Source: Euperipatoides rowelli
Lineage: Eukaryota; Onychophora; Udeonychophora; Euonychophora; Peripatopsidae
NCBI GenBank assembly: GCA_003024985.2
Contig: PXIH01S0019459.1
Length of the DNA: 10,833 nucleotides
Strand: one strand, 5' to 3'
Position 1 is the stretch's first letter; every line of letters begins with the position of its first letter. The position numbers were made by a program, and so were the translations under genes. This document shows, one piece after another, positions 1-7,746 of the stretch. The notes beneath the pieces are model-generated. The model saw nothing but the letters and a program-made list of their open reading frames with translations, ran no database searches and was not told where the DNA came from.

Positions 1-126
1 AGGATCCAAAAGTCCGTAACTGTGTGGAGTGGAAAGGGTTAAGTGTTACTAAATTAAATAAAAAATATTTGGTGTCTGGTCTAATCGGTGGTTGCAATTT
101 TCAGCAAAAAGGAATTTAGCCCAAGA

Positions 127-200
127 TCAATCAGTGTTATTTTAGCGTTAGGTTAATCTAGTGCAAATATAATTGAGTAGTTTTATTCCATTATTAGGAG
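127..200. repeat. Partial diverged copy of the upstream flank of the tandem repeat
   Basis: This stretch aligns by eye with about 418-490, the flank and start of the first tandem unit. Shared blocks are TAGGTTAATC, the following GCAAATAT, and CATTATT followed by an AG-rich end. Roughly 70% of positions agree over about 70 bases. Its offset from the second copy is about 290 bases, unlike the 408-448-base period of the tandem units, so it is not simply a third unit. It may be an older remnant of the same repeat family. No coding potential is visible. Confidence 0.45.
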
Positions 201-472
201 TTAGGGTTCAGGTTAGGACTGTAAATAAACAAAGATGCTGATCCATTTAGTTTTGTGCCATGCATCAATAATTTTTTTTTTTAGTAATTCAAGGCTAGTA
301 AAAATTTAAACATAAAAATAGTTAACTAATGCTAAAGTTTATTTACTATTTCTTTATGAGCCTGCATAAATTATTACAGTTGTTAACTTTTCATTTATTT
401 CAGAATTTCATTTGTACACAATGTTTATTATTTTAAAGTAGGTTAATCCAGAGCAAATATGATTAATATTAC
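201..472. other. A/T-rich sequence with no recognisable feature
   Basis: No open frame, terminal repeat or RNA-like structure was recognised here. It contains short T- and A-runs. Positions 217-250 share an ACTGTAAATAAA...TGATCCAT pattern with 4948-4982, which is too short and gapped to call a repeat with confidence. Confidence 0.5.
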
Positions 473-880
473 TTTATAAACATTATTCAGAAGACAAAGT
501 TTTTGCTTTTACATTTGAATGTTATCAGCCCTGAGTTTCGTGCTAATAGAAGATTTAGTTATTTGAATCAAAGCATTGTTGACCAGTAAAATTTTTTATT
601 GAAAATGAAAGTGCTTTATCATCTGTGATGCCATATTTTGAAGATGCCTGGATCGGTAAACTAACAAAAGTGGAGTACAACATCAGCCAGGTTTTTTGCT
701 TGTGTAGTGGAACTGGGGTACAAGCACAATCCAATGCCTAACCAGAATAAACAATACTGTCTAGTATTTTAATGGCTGCACATAAAATAATTGTACAGTT
801 CTTGAAGCCATAAAGAATTATCAAAGCTTAGCAAATGGAGCAATTCCTTGCTGGTCAACCACCATATGCCATTAAATGGG
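473..880. repeat. Tandem repeat, unit 1 (about 408 bp)
   Basis: The unit starts at a TTTAT boundary and is repeated directly in the next 448 bases. Shared blocks in the same order include AAAGTTTTTGCTTT, TCAGCCCTGAGTTTCGTG, AATAGAAGATTTAG, TTATTGAAAATGAAAGTG, CATATTTTGAAGATGCCTG, TTTTTTGCTTGT, CAAGCACAATCCA, CAGAATAAACAATA, TCTAGTATTTTAA and AATGGAGCAATTCC. The first 120 bases agree at roughly 85-90% by eye, with lower identity and indels later. The unit ends in a palindrome, CCATTAAATGG (869-879), next to the following TTTAT. Neither strand keeps a frame across both units, so this is probably a non-coding repeat. Its family is not recognised. Confidence 0.9.
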
Positions 881-1328
881 TTTATGAATATTAATAGTAA
901 GATAAAGTTTTTGCTTTATACATATGAATGTTGTCAGCCCTGAGTTTCGTGCCAATAGAAGATTTAGGTATTTCATTCAAAGCCTTGTTGGCCAGTGAAT
1001 ATTTTATTGAAAATGAAAGTGTGTTAACATGTGACTCCATATTTTGAAGATGCCTGATTTGGTAAACCACAGGAGAGTAAATCATCACCTTGTGTAGTGG
1101 AACTGCTAAACAAACCCAAGTTTTTTTGCTTGTATAGTTGATGCTATACAAGCACAATCCATTGCCTACCAGAATAAACAATATGATACAATTAATAATC
1201 TAGTATTTTAAAGGCTGCACATCCAACTAATTGTAGAGTTCTTTGAGCTATAAAGACATATCAGCGCTTAGCTGAAAATAAGCCTACAAATGGAGCAATT
1301 CCATTTAACACCATATGCCGTTAAACGG
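881..1328. repeat. Tandem repeat, unit 2 (about 448 bp)
   Basis: This is the direct repeat of 473-880, again beginning at TTTAT and followed by a third TTTAT at 1329. It is about 40 bases longer. Part of the extra length is an insertion around 1089-1120 that repeats the TTGTGTAGTGGAACT motif found only once in unit 1. It contains a perfect hairpin, GCTTGTATAG (1128-1137) with CTATACAAGC (1144-1153), and ends in the palindrome CCGTTAAACGG (1318-1328). A 96-codon open frame on the minus strand (891-1181) is interrupted by stops at the matching place in unit 1, so I do not treat it as a gene. Confidence 0.9.
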
Positions 1329-1860
1329 TTTATCAAGATTCAGCAAAAAAAATTGCAAAAATATGTGTTAGATTACCACATACACAAATTCTTGAATACC
1401 TGAGTACATAATTTAACTTACTAAAATGTTATTACTCACATTTATGTTTTATTGTATTAGATTGTTTCGAATTTGTAAGTTTTCATTTCTATTGTTTTAA
1501 ATCTATTTACCAAAAAAAAATAAAACAATACTTAGGTTATTGTATATACAGTACAATGATTTTATTTTTACAACAAATTAATTACTTAATTATTTTAAAA
1601 TTTTCTTTATTCTTGTTTTATTCATCAACTTTAGAAAAACTGTTACAATTTTATTTGCGTTGGATTAATATACGCTAAAATAACCTTCTCTGAAATGCTG
1701 TTTTGAATTACCTCGATGCTGAATTGATCTGGTGCTGAACACTCGATAAAAAGTTGACATTATTTCAATTAAAACTTCTAAAAAGTGACAAATAAACACT
1801 TTACATATTATACAATTTAATAGCCTATGTGCAAGTGAGAACCAGTTTGACTTTAACAAA
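1329..1860. other. A/T-rich intergenic or intronic sequence
   Basis: The first bases (TTTATCAAGATTCAGCA) look like the beginning of another unit of the upstream tandem repeat, but the similarity fades after about 20-25 bases. The rest is very A/T-rich. The minus-strand open frame at 1665-1883 has low-complexity residue content and is not supported as coding. Confidence 0.5.
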
Positions 1861-1871
1861 GATGGGAACAG

Positions 1872-1924
1872 TGAGTCATTCACGGTTCCGATTCGTTCAA
1901 ACCAGTCAGTTCATTCATGAGTCA
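1872..1924. promoter_or_regulatory. Two AP-1-like TGAGTCA heptamers in a TTCATTC-rich patch
   Basis: TGAGTCA occurs at 1872-1878 and again at 1918-1924. Between them are repeated GATTCGTTC / AGTTCATTC-type words. TGAGTCA is the consensus AP-1 (TRE) site of animal bZIP factors. Whether either site is used is unknown. The patch also resembles short GATTCGTTC-rich sequences common in dispersed fish repeats, so it could be a transposon remnant rather than an enhancer. Confidence 0.3.
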
Positions 1925-1929
1925 CCCAT

Positions 1930-2291
1930 ACTACTCCAGTCACATGATCATTTACTGTATGTGTCCTACTAAAAATATAAAACAAATGTAATCCGTGTTC
2001 AAGACTGCAAATGTTTACAATTACTGTATATAATTGATTCTATAATAATAAAACAAAATGTTCTCTTGCAAAATTCAATTAAGAAAACAAAGATAATTGA
2101 TTTGTTTATATTTCAAACCAATGAAAAGGCTAAAATAATGAAACATTCATCATGTAAACTTGTTTTTCAGAACTTTTCACAATAAGAGACATTTTATTTT
2201 CATTATATATTACTTTAAATAATAAAGTTTATCATGATTATCTTTTTTTCTTAACAATTTGTCGTAAAGAGAAGCAACAAATAAATTTTGA
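1930..2291. other. A/T-rich sequence with no recognisable feature
   Basis: Only A/T-rich, low-complexity sequence is seen, with several ACTGTAT words. No convincing open frame, RNA gene or transposon end was found. Confidence 0.5.
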
Positions 2292-2335
2292 AGTCTTTTG
2301 TTTATTATTTTACAATCTAAAATAATAAAAAGACT
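2292..2335. repeat. Short strong hairpin (18-bp stem, 3-nt bulge)
   Basis: The left arm is AGTCTTTT (2292-2299) plus TATTATTTTA (2303-2312), with GTT unpaired between them. The loop is CAATC (2313-2317). The right arm is TAAAATAATA (2318-2327) plus AAAAGACT (2328-2335). All 18 pairs are Watson-Crick. The stem is A/T-rich, so it may be a small palindromic mobile-element relic rather than an expressed RNA. Confidence 0.6.
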
Positions 2336-3294
2336 GTTCCAAGTTTTTTTATTCATTTTTTTTCTTATCCCTTTCCCTGTACACATATTATGAAGTCATC
2401 ATATGGCAAATGGGTCGTGTACCAATGGTCATAATGCCTATGTAACAAACTCTTTTGTACAGATTACTAAAAAAAATAGCCAATGAACGTGGTTAAGGGA
2501 TGATGTGAAAGAAACAATGTAAAAAATAACCACGCAGTTTTACTGATTCCAGGGGTGGTTTTAGAAATATATTTTGGATGGACCCATAATCCCATATAGA
2601 ATATTTTTTGCATATATATACAGTATATATATATGGGGGAGACCGTTTGTACAGTTCTGTCTAAATGTTATCAGCTGGGGATTTGGGGGCTGCTGGAAGC
2701 CCCTCAATGGTTCCAGGGGCAGAGTCCCTGAAAGCTGTTAGTCTTTAAGGATTTTAAATACTTAAAATGAGTTCAGCTGATACTTAAAAAAATACCAAAT
2801 TTATAATCATTTAAATAGCATATAAAAAGTTGTAATGAGAAAGAATATTTTCATAGTTTTATAAAAATGCAATAATCATTTAATGCATTTTATTACTTCA
2901 GCTCTCTCTCAATACTACATCAGACTATAGTTTTCGTTTTGTTGATTTTCTTTTGAAGTCCAGGATATTTTAAAGATTGTTTTTCAAAATGTAAATGCTT
3001 TTGCAATTTTTAATGTTTGACTGCTTGTATAAAGAAAGTGATTGATTATATGAACAAGTTGTTTTATCTCTACAAATGTATAAATTTATAATTTTAAAAA
3101 TAATTTTATTGTAAAATCTTGACAGGAAATAATAAATTCAAAGATAACTTTAAATCGTTATCATTAATAACTTGTATAATAGTCAAATAATTCTTAACAC
3201 TGATATACTGTATTGTATATAAAGTATATACTATATATATCTAGGCTTACCATATTTTTTATTTCTCAAACCGGGACATCCAAGGGCATAGTCG

Positions 3295-3316
3295 GGAAGG
3301 GGGGGGGGGGAAGGGG
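3295..3316 (+). repeat. G-run with potential to form a G-quadruplex
   Basis: The sequence is GGG AA, then a run of twelve G (3299-3310), then AA GGGG. Four G-tracts of three or more can be drawn within 22 bases, which meets the usual G4 motif. It lies just inside the left end of the nested hAT-like element. Runs of G this long are also prone to sequencing and assembly length error. Confidence 0.6.
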
Positions 3317-3642
3317 CAGCGTCAAAAAAAAGCTTAAGAAAAAAATTAGACTAGCTCATAACCTAACAAAGTGTTCCAACAGCTAAAAAAAAAAGCTTAT
3401 CAAAAATATAGGCTTATACACAGTATATCGCAATCTATACTACAACTCCATACACACACACACCAAAATTATTTTATGGCTACACCCTTGGGGACATCAG
3501 AGATTCGGAAGCATTTCTATGATAATGTGGGGAGTTATGTATTCAGATTAAGGTTGTCCTGTGATTTATTTTTTGAAACTAGGGGACCGGGAGCTCCGGC
3601 AAATATTTAAGATGTCAATATAGTTCTTTAATAATCTCATTT

Positions 3643-3673
3643 TAAATAAGTAAATAAATTATTTACTTATTTA
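3643..3673. repeat. Perfect 31-nt palindrome (15-bp arms)
   Basis: The arms TAAATAAGTAAATAA (3643-3657) and TTATTTACTTATTTA (3659-3673) are exact reverse complements around a single A at 3658. It sits close to the midpoint (about 3680) of the nested hAT-like element. A cruciform or an internal end of a smaller palindromic element are both possible. Confidence 0.7.
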
Positions 3674-4333
3674 GCCTTTTGAAACCATTTATTTTTCACT
3701 TGAAATGCTTTCACTTTTTTTTTAGAAACGTAAATTCTAACTGTAAATCGCTAGTTAAGCATTATAGAAACATCAACTAAAAAACGAAACTATCAACTTT
3801 CTGTGGAGCATGTTGATAAAACAAATCATTGCCTTTTCTATGTCTTTACTCTATTGGCTAAGAAAGAATAGAACATCAATGTAAATGTTGCTTTGAGCTG
3901 CTCCCATTTATGAATAACTAAATAACCAAGTACGAGTTTTTTTTAAATTCTTAAAACTTTGGAAGAAATAAATTATTTATTTCAGTCTACTAAATCTTTA
4001 AAAATTTATTTAACATAACATGATTATTTTATAAAAACTGGTACAAAATTACAAACCGGCCAGGACAGTGTTTAAAACCGGGACAATCCTGGTCAAATCG
4101 GGACATATGGTAGGCCTATATACAGTATATCCTAATCTATAGTATGCCACTGGTTATACTATATTAATAGCATTATCTTACACCATCTCTTTATTTTCAA
4201 TTAAATGACAAACATATATATTTATTAAAACAAGAATCATTTTGGAATGTGAATGAAAAAGAAAATACAAAAGTTTGGAGAAAAGTCAAAGATAGATTAC
4301 ATTTGAATTGTGTGCAGTTTCTAGATCACATAC

Positions 4334-4354
4334 ACTGATGTGTCACACATCAGT
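4334..4354. repeat. Perfect 21-nt palindrome
   Basis: ACTGATGTGT (4334-4343) and ACACATCAGT (4345-4354) are exact reverse complements around one C. It is of more balanced composition than its surroundings and lies inside the outer hAT-like element, 3' of the nested insertion. It could be a subterminal transposase-binding palindrome or a dimeric transcription-factor site; the sequence alone does not decide. Confidence 0.6.
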
Positions 4355-4914
4355 CATTAGCGTGTCTCTTCCCAAAGCATACATATTATATTTTCAACAA
4401 TCAAAGTTTTAATATATTTTTAAAAATAAAGTAAATGTACCAACAATATAAGCACTGCAAACTACTATTTTCAGGGCATAGAGTTATCTTGAAATCAAAT
4501 GAGTAGCTATATCGAGAGCTTTGAGAATAAAAAAAAAAATACTCTTAACTCTACTGAGTGTCACAATTTTCTTTTTCATATCGTCAGGGTATCACAACAG
4601 AAAAAAAGTTTGGAAATCAATCTTCTAGATGACACTTTTTAAAAAAAAAAAAATTAAATTTTTATGTGTATGGAGGAGCGATGACAATCGCTAATCAGAC
4701 TAATCCGACACTGTCTATTACGACAAACATACCTAATAAGTGTAGGCCCTATTCTGGATGCTTATTTGTCTTAATATGCTGGATTTTTCAGCATTAATTT
4801 ATAAATTTTCTCCTTGCTTAACCATCAAAGTCTGGGTGTATATGGGCCCACCCTGCCCAATTGCTAAAACCACCACTGAGTATGGATTAGGATTGAGGCA
4901 TAATTATTGATTCA

Positions 4915-5073
4915 ATGAATAGGAAAAGGAGTGTTGTGTTGGAAAGAACTGTAAATAAAATAATGCAGCAGTTGATCCATCAGGTGCTTATAAATAATGC
5001 TCGACCCAGTCATAGACGATTGGCTGTTTCTGAAGTAATCTGTGCCGAGAGGTTTGCTATACAGATTGTCTAA
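4915..5073 (+). other. Coding-like open stretch, unassigned (52 codons)
   Basis: An ATG at 4915 opens a 52-residue frame ending in TAA at 5071-5073; the frame is open for another five codons upstream. It begins MNRKRSVVLERTVNKI and goes on through a hydrophobic/basic stretch containing ARPSHRRLAVSEVI. Base composition is more balanced than in the neighbouring DNA and the residue mix looks helical rather than low-complexity. It starts 37 bases after the right end of the hAT-like element. AATAAA at 5084-5089 and a 20-A run at 5191-5210 follow, but the spacing is not that of a normal poly(A) site. I recognise no family. It may be a chance frame, an exon, or a transposase fragment. Confidence 0.2.
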
Positions 5074-5916
5074 ATTAGTTTACAATAAATAACAGGAATT
5101 GCTTATTGATTTGTAAGGGAAATAATTATAATTTTTAATCTTAAAAAAATAGTTTTTCACTGAAAGAAAAAAAAATAGGTATAATTATTTAAAAAAAAAA
5201 AAAAAAAAAAGTATATTTACTGTACATTGCCCAGTTAATTGTTATGATTTGATAATTTCTATTGTAGTTAGTCCTCATAAATTGGATGGGAGAACAATAA
5301 GAATTCTTCTTCTTTCCCAACATTAATATTTAAAGAGCAGACATTTTTGTTTACCGTATTTTTAAAATTAATTTTGAAAAAAAAAAAAAAAGTGGCAGCG
5401 ATTATTTGAAGATTTCAAGATTGTTTCATGAAGAAATTTAAGACACGGCATGCCCCTAAAGAAAAAATAAAATAAACATTATAAATACATACCATAAAAT
5501 TTTAAGTAAAAAAAATGTGAATACAATATGAGTACAGCTAGAGTGTAATGTATATGCTTACTCTATAGGCCTTTTTACCAGTTATATTTATGCCAAAAAT
5601 AAGGTAGCAGGTCTGTCTGAAGTGATTATGGTATAACCCACCCCCTTTGCCCCAGCAAAATTAAGATATTTAGAATGGACCTTAGGTTGATGCGTGATCT
5701 TTGCTAATTACATGTCAGTGGTGTTGTGTGGTATTAGTTTTTCCTTGTCTGCAAATTTGCAAAATTATAAAATTTAACGCATTATTGCAATTTAAACAGA
5801 TATGCTGATAAATCTCTGGGTTTGGGCATTGTCTCACAGCAGGAGCATTTGGGGTTGTTCCTTATATTCTGTTGTTTTTGCCGGGCTGGTTTGTAGTGGC
5901 TTTGATTGAATACACC
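5074..5916. other. A/T-rich sequence with long poly(A) runs
   Basis: Homopolymer A runs occur at 5191-5210 (20 A) and 5377-5391 (15 A). Positions 5690-5910 are slightly less A/T-rich, but no frame, RNA gene or repeat end could be recognised. The A-runs could be relics of retroposed tails; no flanking duplication was identified. Confidence 0.45.
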
Positions 5917-6106
5917 CAGAGCTGTATTTATGCATAGGTTTTATGGGCCCAGGGAGACAAAAAAAAATGAACACTATATTTTTAAAAATGAGTTTCATAA
6001 TGGCTGTAGATGCTTAAATTTTTTTTTATGACCAGTCAGTTTTTTTTTTCCTTCTGAATTTTAACCAGATGCAACGATAAAAATAGCCATAATTTTACCA
6101 ACTGTT

Positions 6107-6122
6107 AAAAAAAAAAAAAAAA
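6107..6122 (+). repeat. Poly(A) run (16 A)
   Basis: A simple homopolymer run inside the degraded hAT-like element. No retroposed body with a matching flank was identified next to it. Confidence 0.9.
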
Positions 6123-6658
6123 TTAAGGAAAAAAATTAAAAATTGGGTCAACTAAGACGGTTATTATTTGCATCTTTTTCTCATTGAACAATACTTAGTT
6201 CAAAGTATTTGTAATTTTAATTTTATTAAAAATGAAGAGAGGGAAAACAAATCATAATTTTAATGTTTTGTTTATGGTAAAGTTTAATAAATAAAAGTAT
6301 TTTTTGAGTTTGAAATATTATCAAGTTCGTAAACAGAGACACAGTTGTAAAAATTGGCCAAAAATGAATAAATTTCAAAAGAATCGTTGTCACAAACATC
6401 ATGTAAAAGATTATAGAACTTTTGATCTAATCAACAATATTGAAAATTTTATAAAAAAAGTTTCATTTACTGTATCTATTAAGGTACCATGTAAAGTTTG
6501 TACTGAATTAATAAACATTGGTGCAGGAAAACAAAATGGGCATCAATTATCCATTTGCCTTTCCTATGTTAAGTTAGGAACCTGGATAAAGTAAAGAGAG
6601 GTCATTTGTCAAGAATGAAATAACATCCACAACCTCACATTAAACTTGGACCAATTAA

Positions 6659-7331
6659 ACGTCAAATGTAACGGATTTTTTTTATTTATTTATTTTATTG
6701 ATTTTCAAAGATAATTACTAGCCTATAAAAAAAAATTCCACTGGAAAAAAAATATTTAAAAATGCATAAAAAAAGTTATTTAAAGATAAAATTAAGACTA
6801 TTGCTATCCTGTCTGAGATTACAATTTGAAGATTCCACATTTTTTTGGGTCTGGGATTAATTTGATGANAAAATAGCCTCTACAGCTGCTTTCTTTGTAA
6901 TGATTTAACATGTAAACAGAGGTATTTTCAATCTGTATTAAAGGTCATTTTGGTTTTTAAAAAAACAAATTGGACCATAATAGTACAAAGGAAGAATTTG
7001 ATGATGATTTTTTACAAATATTTAAACATTTAGACCATATGATATCCAGCTTTACGCTGACAAATATAACAAATATTCTATAGTTAAGTATAGCAAGCTG
7101 TATTCATTTATAGCCTATGATGTCACAAAATATCTCCCCTGGTGTGTAAAGTGGACAATGTTGTTTTAAGGGTGAGGAGCTAGAAGACAGTTATTTTAAA
7201 AATTGAATTGTAAATAACTTTTTGTTTTTAATTTTTTTTTTTTCTGGTGAAATTTTTTTTTTTTTATGGTTAGAAAAATCTTTGAAAATCAATAATTAAA
7301 AAAAATTAAAAAAATCCGTTACATTTGACCT
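6659..7331. mobile_element. Nested MITE with about 60-bp inverted repeats and TTAA flanks
   Basis: The left end reads ACGTCAAATGTAACGG and the right end, on the minus strand, AGGTCAAATGTAACGG. Both run into T-rich sequence and then a shared TATTGATTTTCAAAGAT block, giving inverted repeats at about 6659-6722 and 7267-7331. TTAA flanks both sides (6655-6658 and 7332-7335), as expected for piggyBac-type insertion. However, TA with AAnGTCAAATG ends fits equally well, so a Tc1/mariner-type origin is not excluded. At 673 bp with no transposase frame it is non-autonomous. The N at 6869 lies within it. Confidence 0.8.
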
Positions 7332-7746
7332 TTAATCTAATGTGTTTACAAATTCATTTCAGCCTTAATTTCATAAATGTCAGTAGGTTATCAACTTGAT
7401 AATATTCAGAACTCAAAACACTTTTATTTCAATGTTGTTTTTTCTTCTTATTTTGAAAACAAACCTTCTACAGCTAAACCTAAGGACTGAACTCATTTAC
7501 AACAAATAAATTTGTTACTTGAGAATCAATTTGCATGGAATTTGATATGCAGGAATATCATCTAATAAACCTTATTATAGCCTAAAATCAACTCCGAATC
7601 AAGACAGAAAATTGTTTTAGTAACGCTTATGCGTATATGATTCCTAATTAAAGTGTTTTTCAAATGCTGCGCTTGTTTAATGCTCGGAGTTAAAAGCAGG
7701 ATGGCCCATGGCCATTGAAATAGCTAAATACGGGCTTGTATGCACC

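Larger units (their letters stand above)
3242..4118. mobile_element. Nested hAT-like MITE (about 877 bp)
   Basis: The left terminus is TAGGCTTACCATAT and the minus-strand right terminus from 4118 is TAGGCCTACCATAT (13 of 14 matching). Both are followed by CCGGGACA- or TGTCCCG-type blocks resembling the 'ACCATAyGTCCCG' ends of widespread hAT elements. Possible 8-bp duplications are TATATATC and TATACAGT (5/8), weak evidence in TA-rich sequence. The interior carries a 12-G run (3299-3310), an (AC)6 stretch and a near-central perfect palindrome (3643-3673). A 79-codon open frame at 3371-3610 shows no recognisable domain and is left unassigned. Confidence 0.65.
2550..4878. mobile_element. hAT-like non-autonomous DNA transposon (interrupted)
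   Basis: The left end reads CAGGGGTGGTTTTAG and the right end, read on the minus strand from 4878, reads CAGTGGTGGTTTTAG. Both are followed by a GGATGGACCCATA- or GGGTGGGCCCATA-type block. Ends of the form CAGnGG are typical of the hAT superfamily. The left subterminal region has GC-rich hairpins, such as GGGGCT/AGCCCC at 2686-2703 and CAGGG/CCCTG around 2714-2730, as is common in hAT MITEs. The flanking 8-mers, ACTGATTC and AGTATGGA, do not match, so a target duplication is not visible. After removing the nested element at 3242-4118, about 1.45 kb remains. No transposase frame is seen. Confidence 0.65.
5917..7738. mobile_element. Degraded hAT-like element, interrupted by a MITE
   Basis: The left end starts CAGAGCTGTATTTATGC and continues to TTTTATGGGCCC. 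Read on the minus strand from 7738, the right end starts CAAGCCCGTATTTAGCTA and continues to CAATGGCCATGGGCC. They share the pattern CA(g)AGCyyGTATTTA...ATGG..GGGCC. The flanking 8-mers are AATACACC (5909-5916) and TATGCACC (7739-7746), matching 6 of 8, a plausible decayed hAT target duplication. Without the nested MITE (6659-7331), about 1.15 kb remains. A 96-codon open frame on the plus strand (6304-6594, first ATG at 6364) lies inside. It is lysine/asparagine-rich with one CKVC motif and no recognisable transposase signature, and frames of this length are expected by chance in such sequence. Confidence 0.5.

Noticed and set aside
891-1181. 96-codon minus-strand open frame in tandem unit 2
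   Set aside because: The corresponding frame in unit 1 has stops and a frame change, there is no recognisable domain, and frames of this length are expected by chance in a window of this size and composition.
1665-1883. 72-codon minus-strand open frame
   Set aside because: The translation has no motif, and its upstream end overlaps the AP-1-like patch; nothing supports coding.
3371-3610. 79-codon plus-strand frame inside the nested hAT-like element
   Set aside because: It begins at GTG, spans an A-run and an AC repeat, and shows no transposase motif.
217-4982. Shared ACTGTAAATAAA...TGATCCAT pattern at 217-250 and 4948-4982
   Set aside because: The match is short and needs several gaps; I could not exclude chance in A/T-rich sequence.
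5084-5210. Processed retrocopy with poly(A) tail downstream of the 4915-5073 frame
   Set aside because: AATAAA at 5084 is about 100 bases from the A-run at 5191, too far for a normal tail, and no flanking direct repeat was found.
6304-6594. 96-codon plus-strand frame inside the degraded hAT-like element
   Set aside because: It begins at TTG (first ATG at 6364) and is Lys/Asn-rich. The single CKVC motif is not enough to call a BED finger or transposase.
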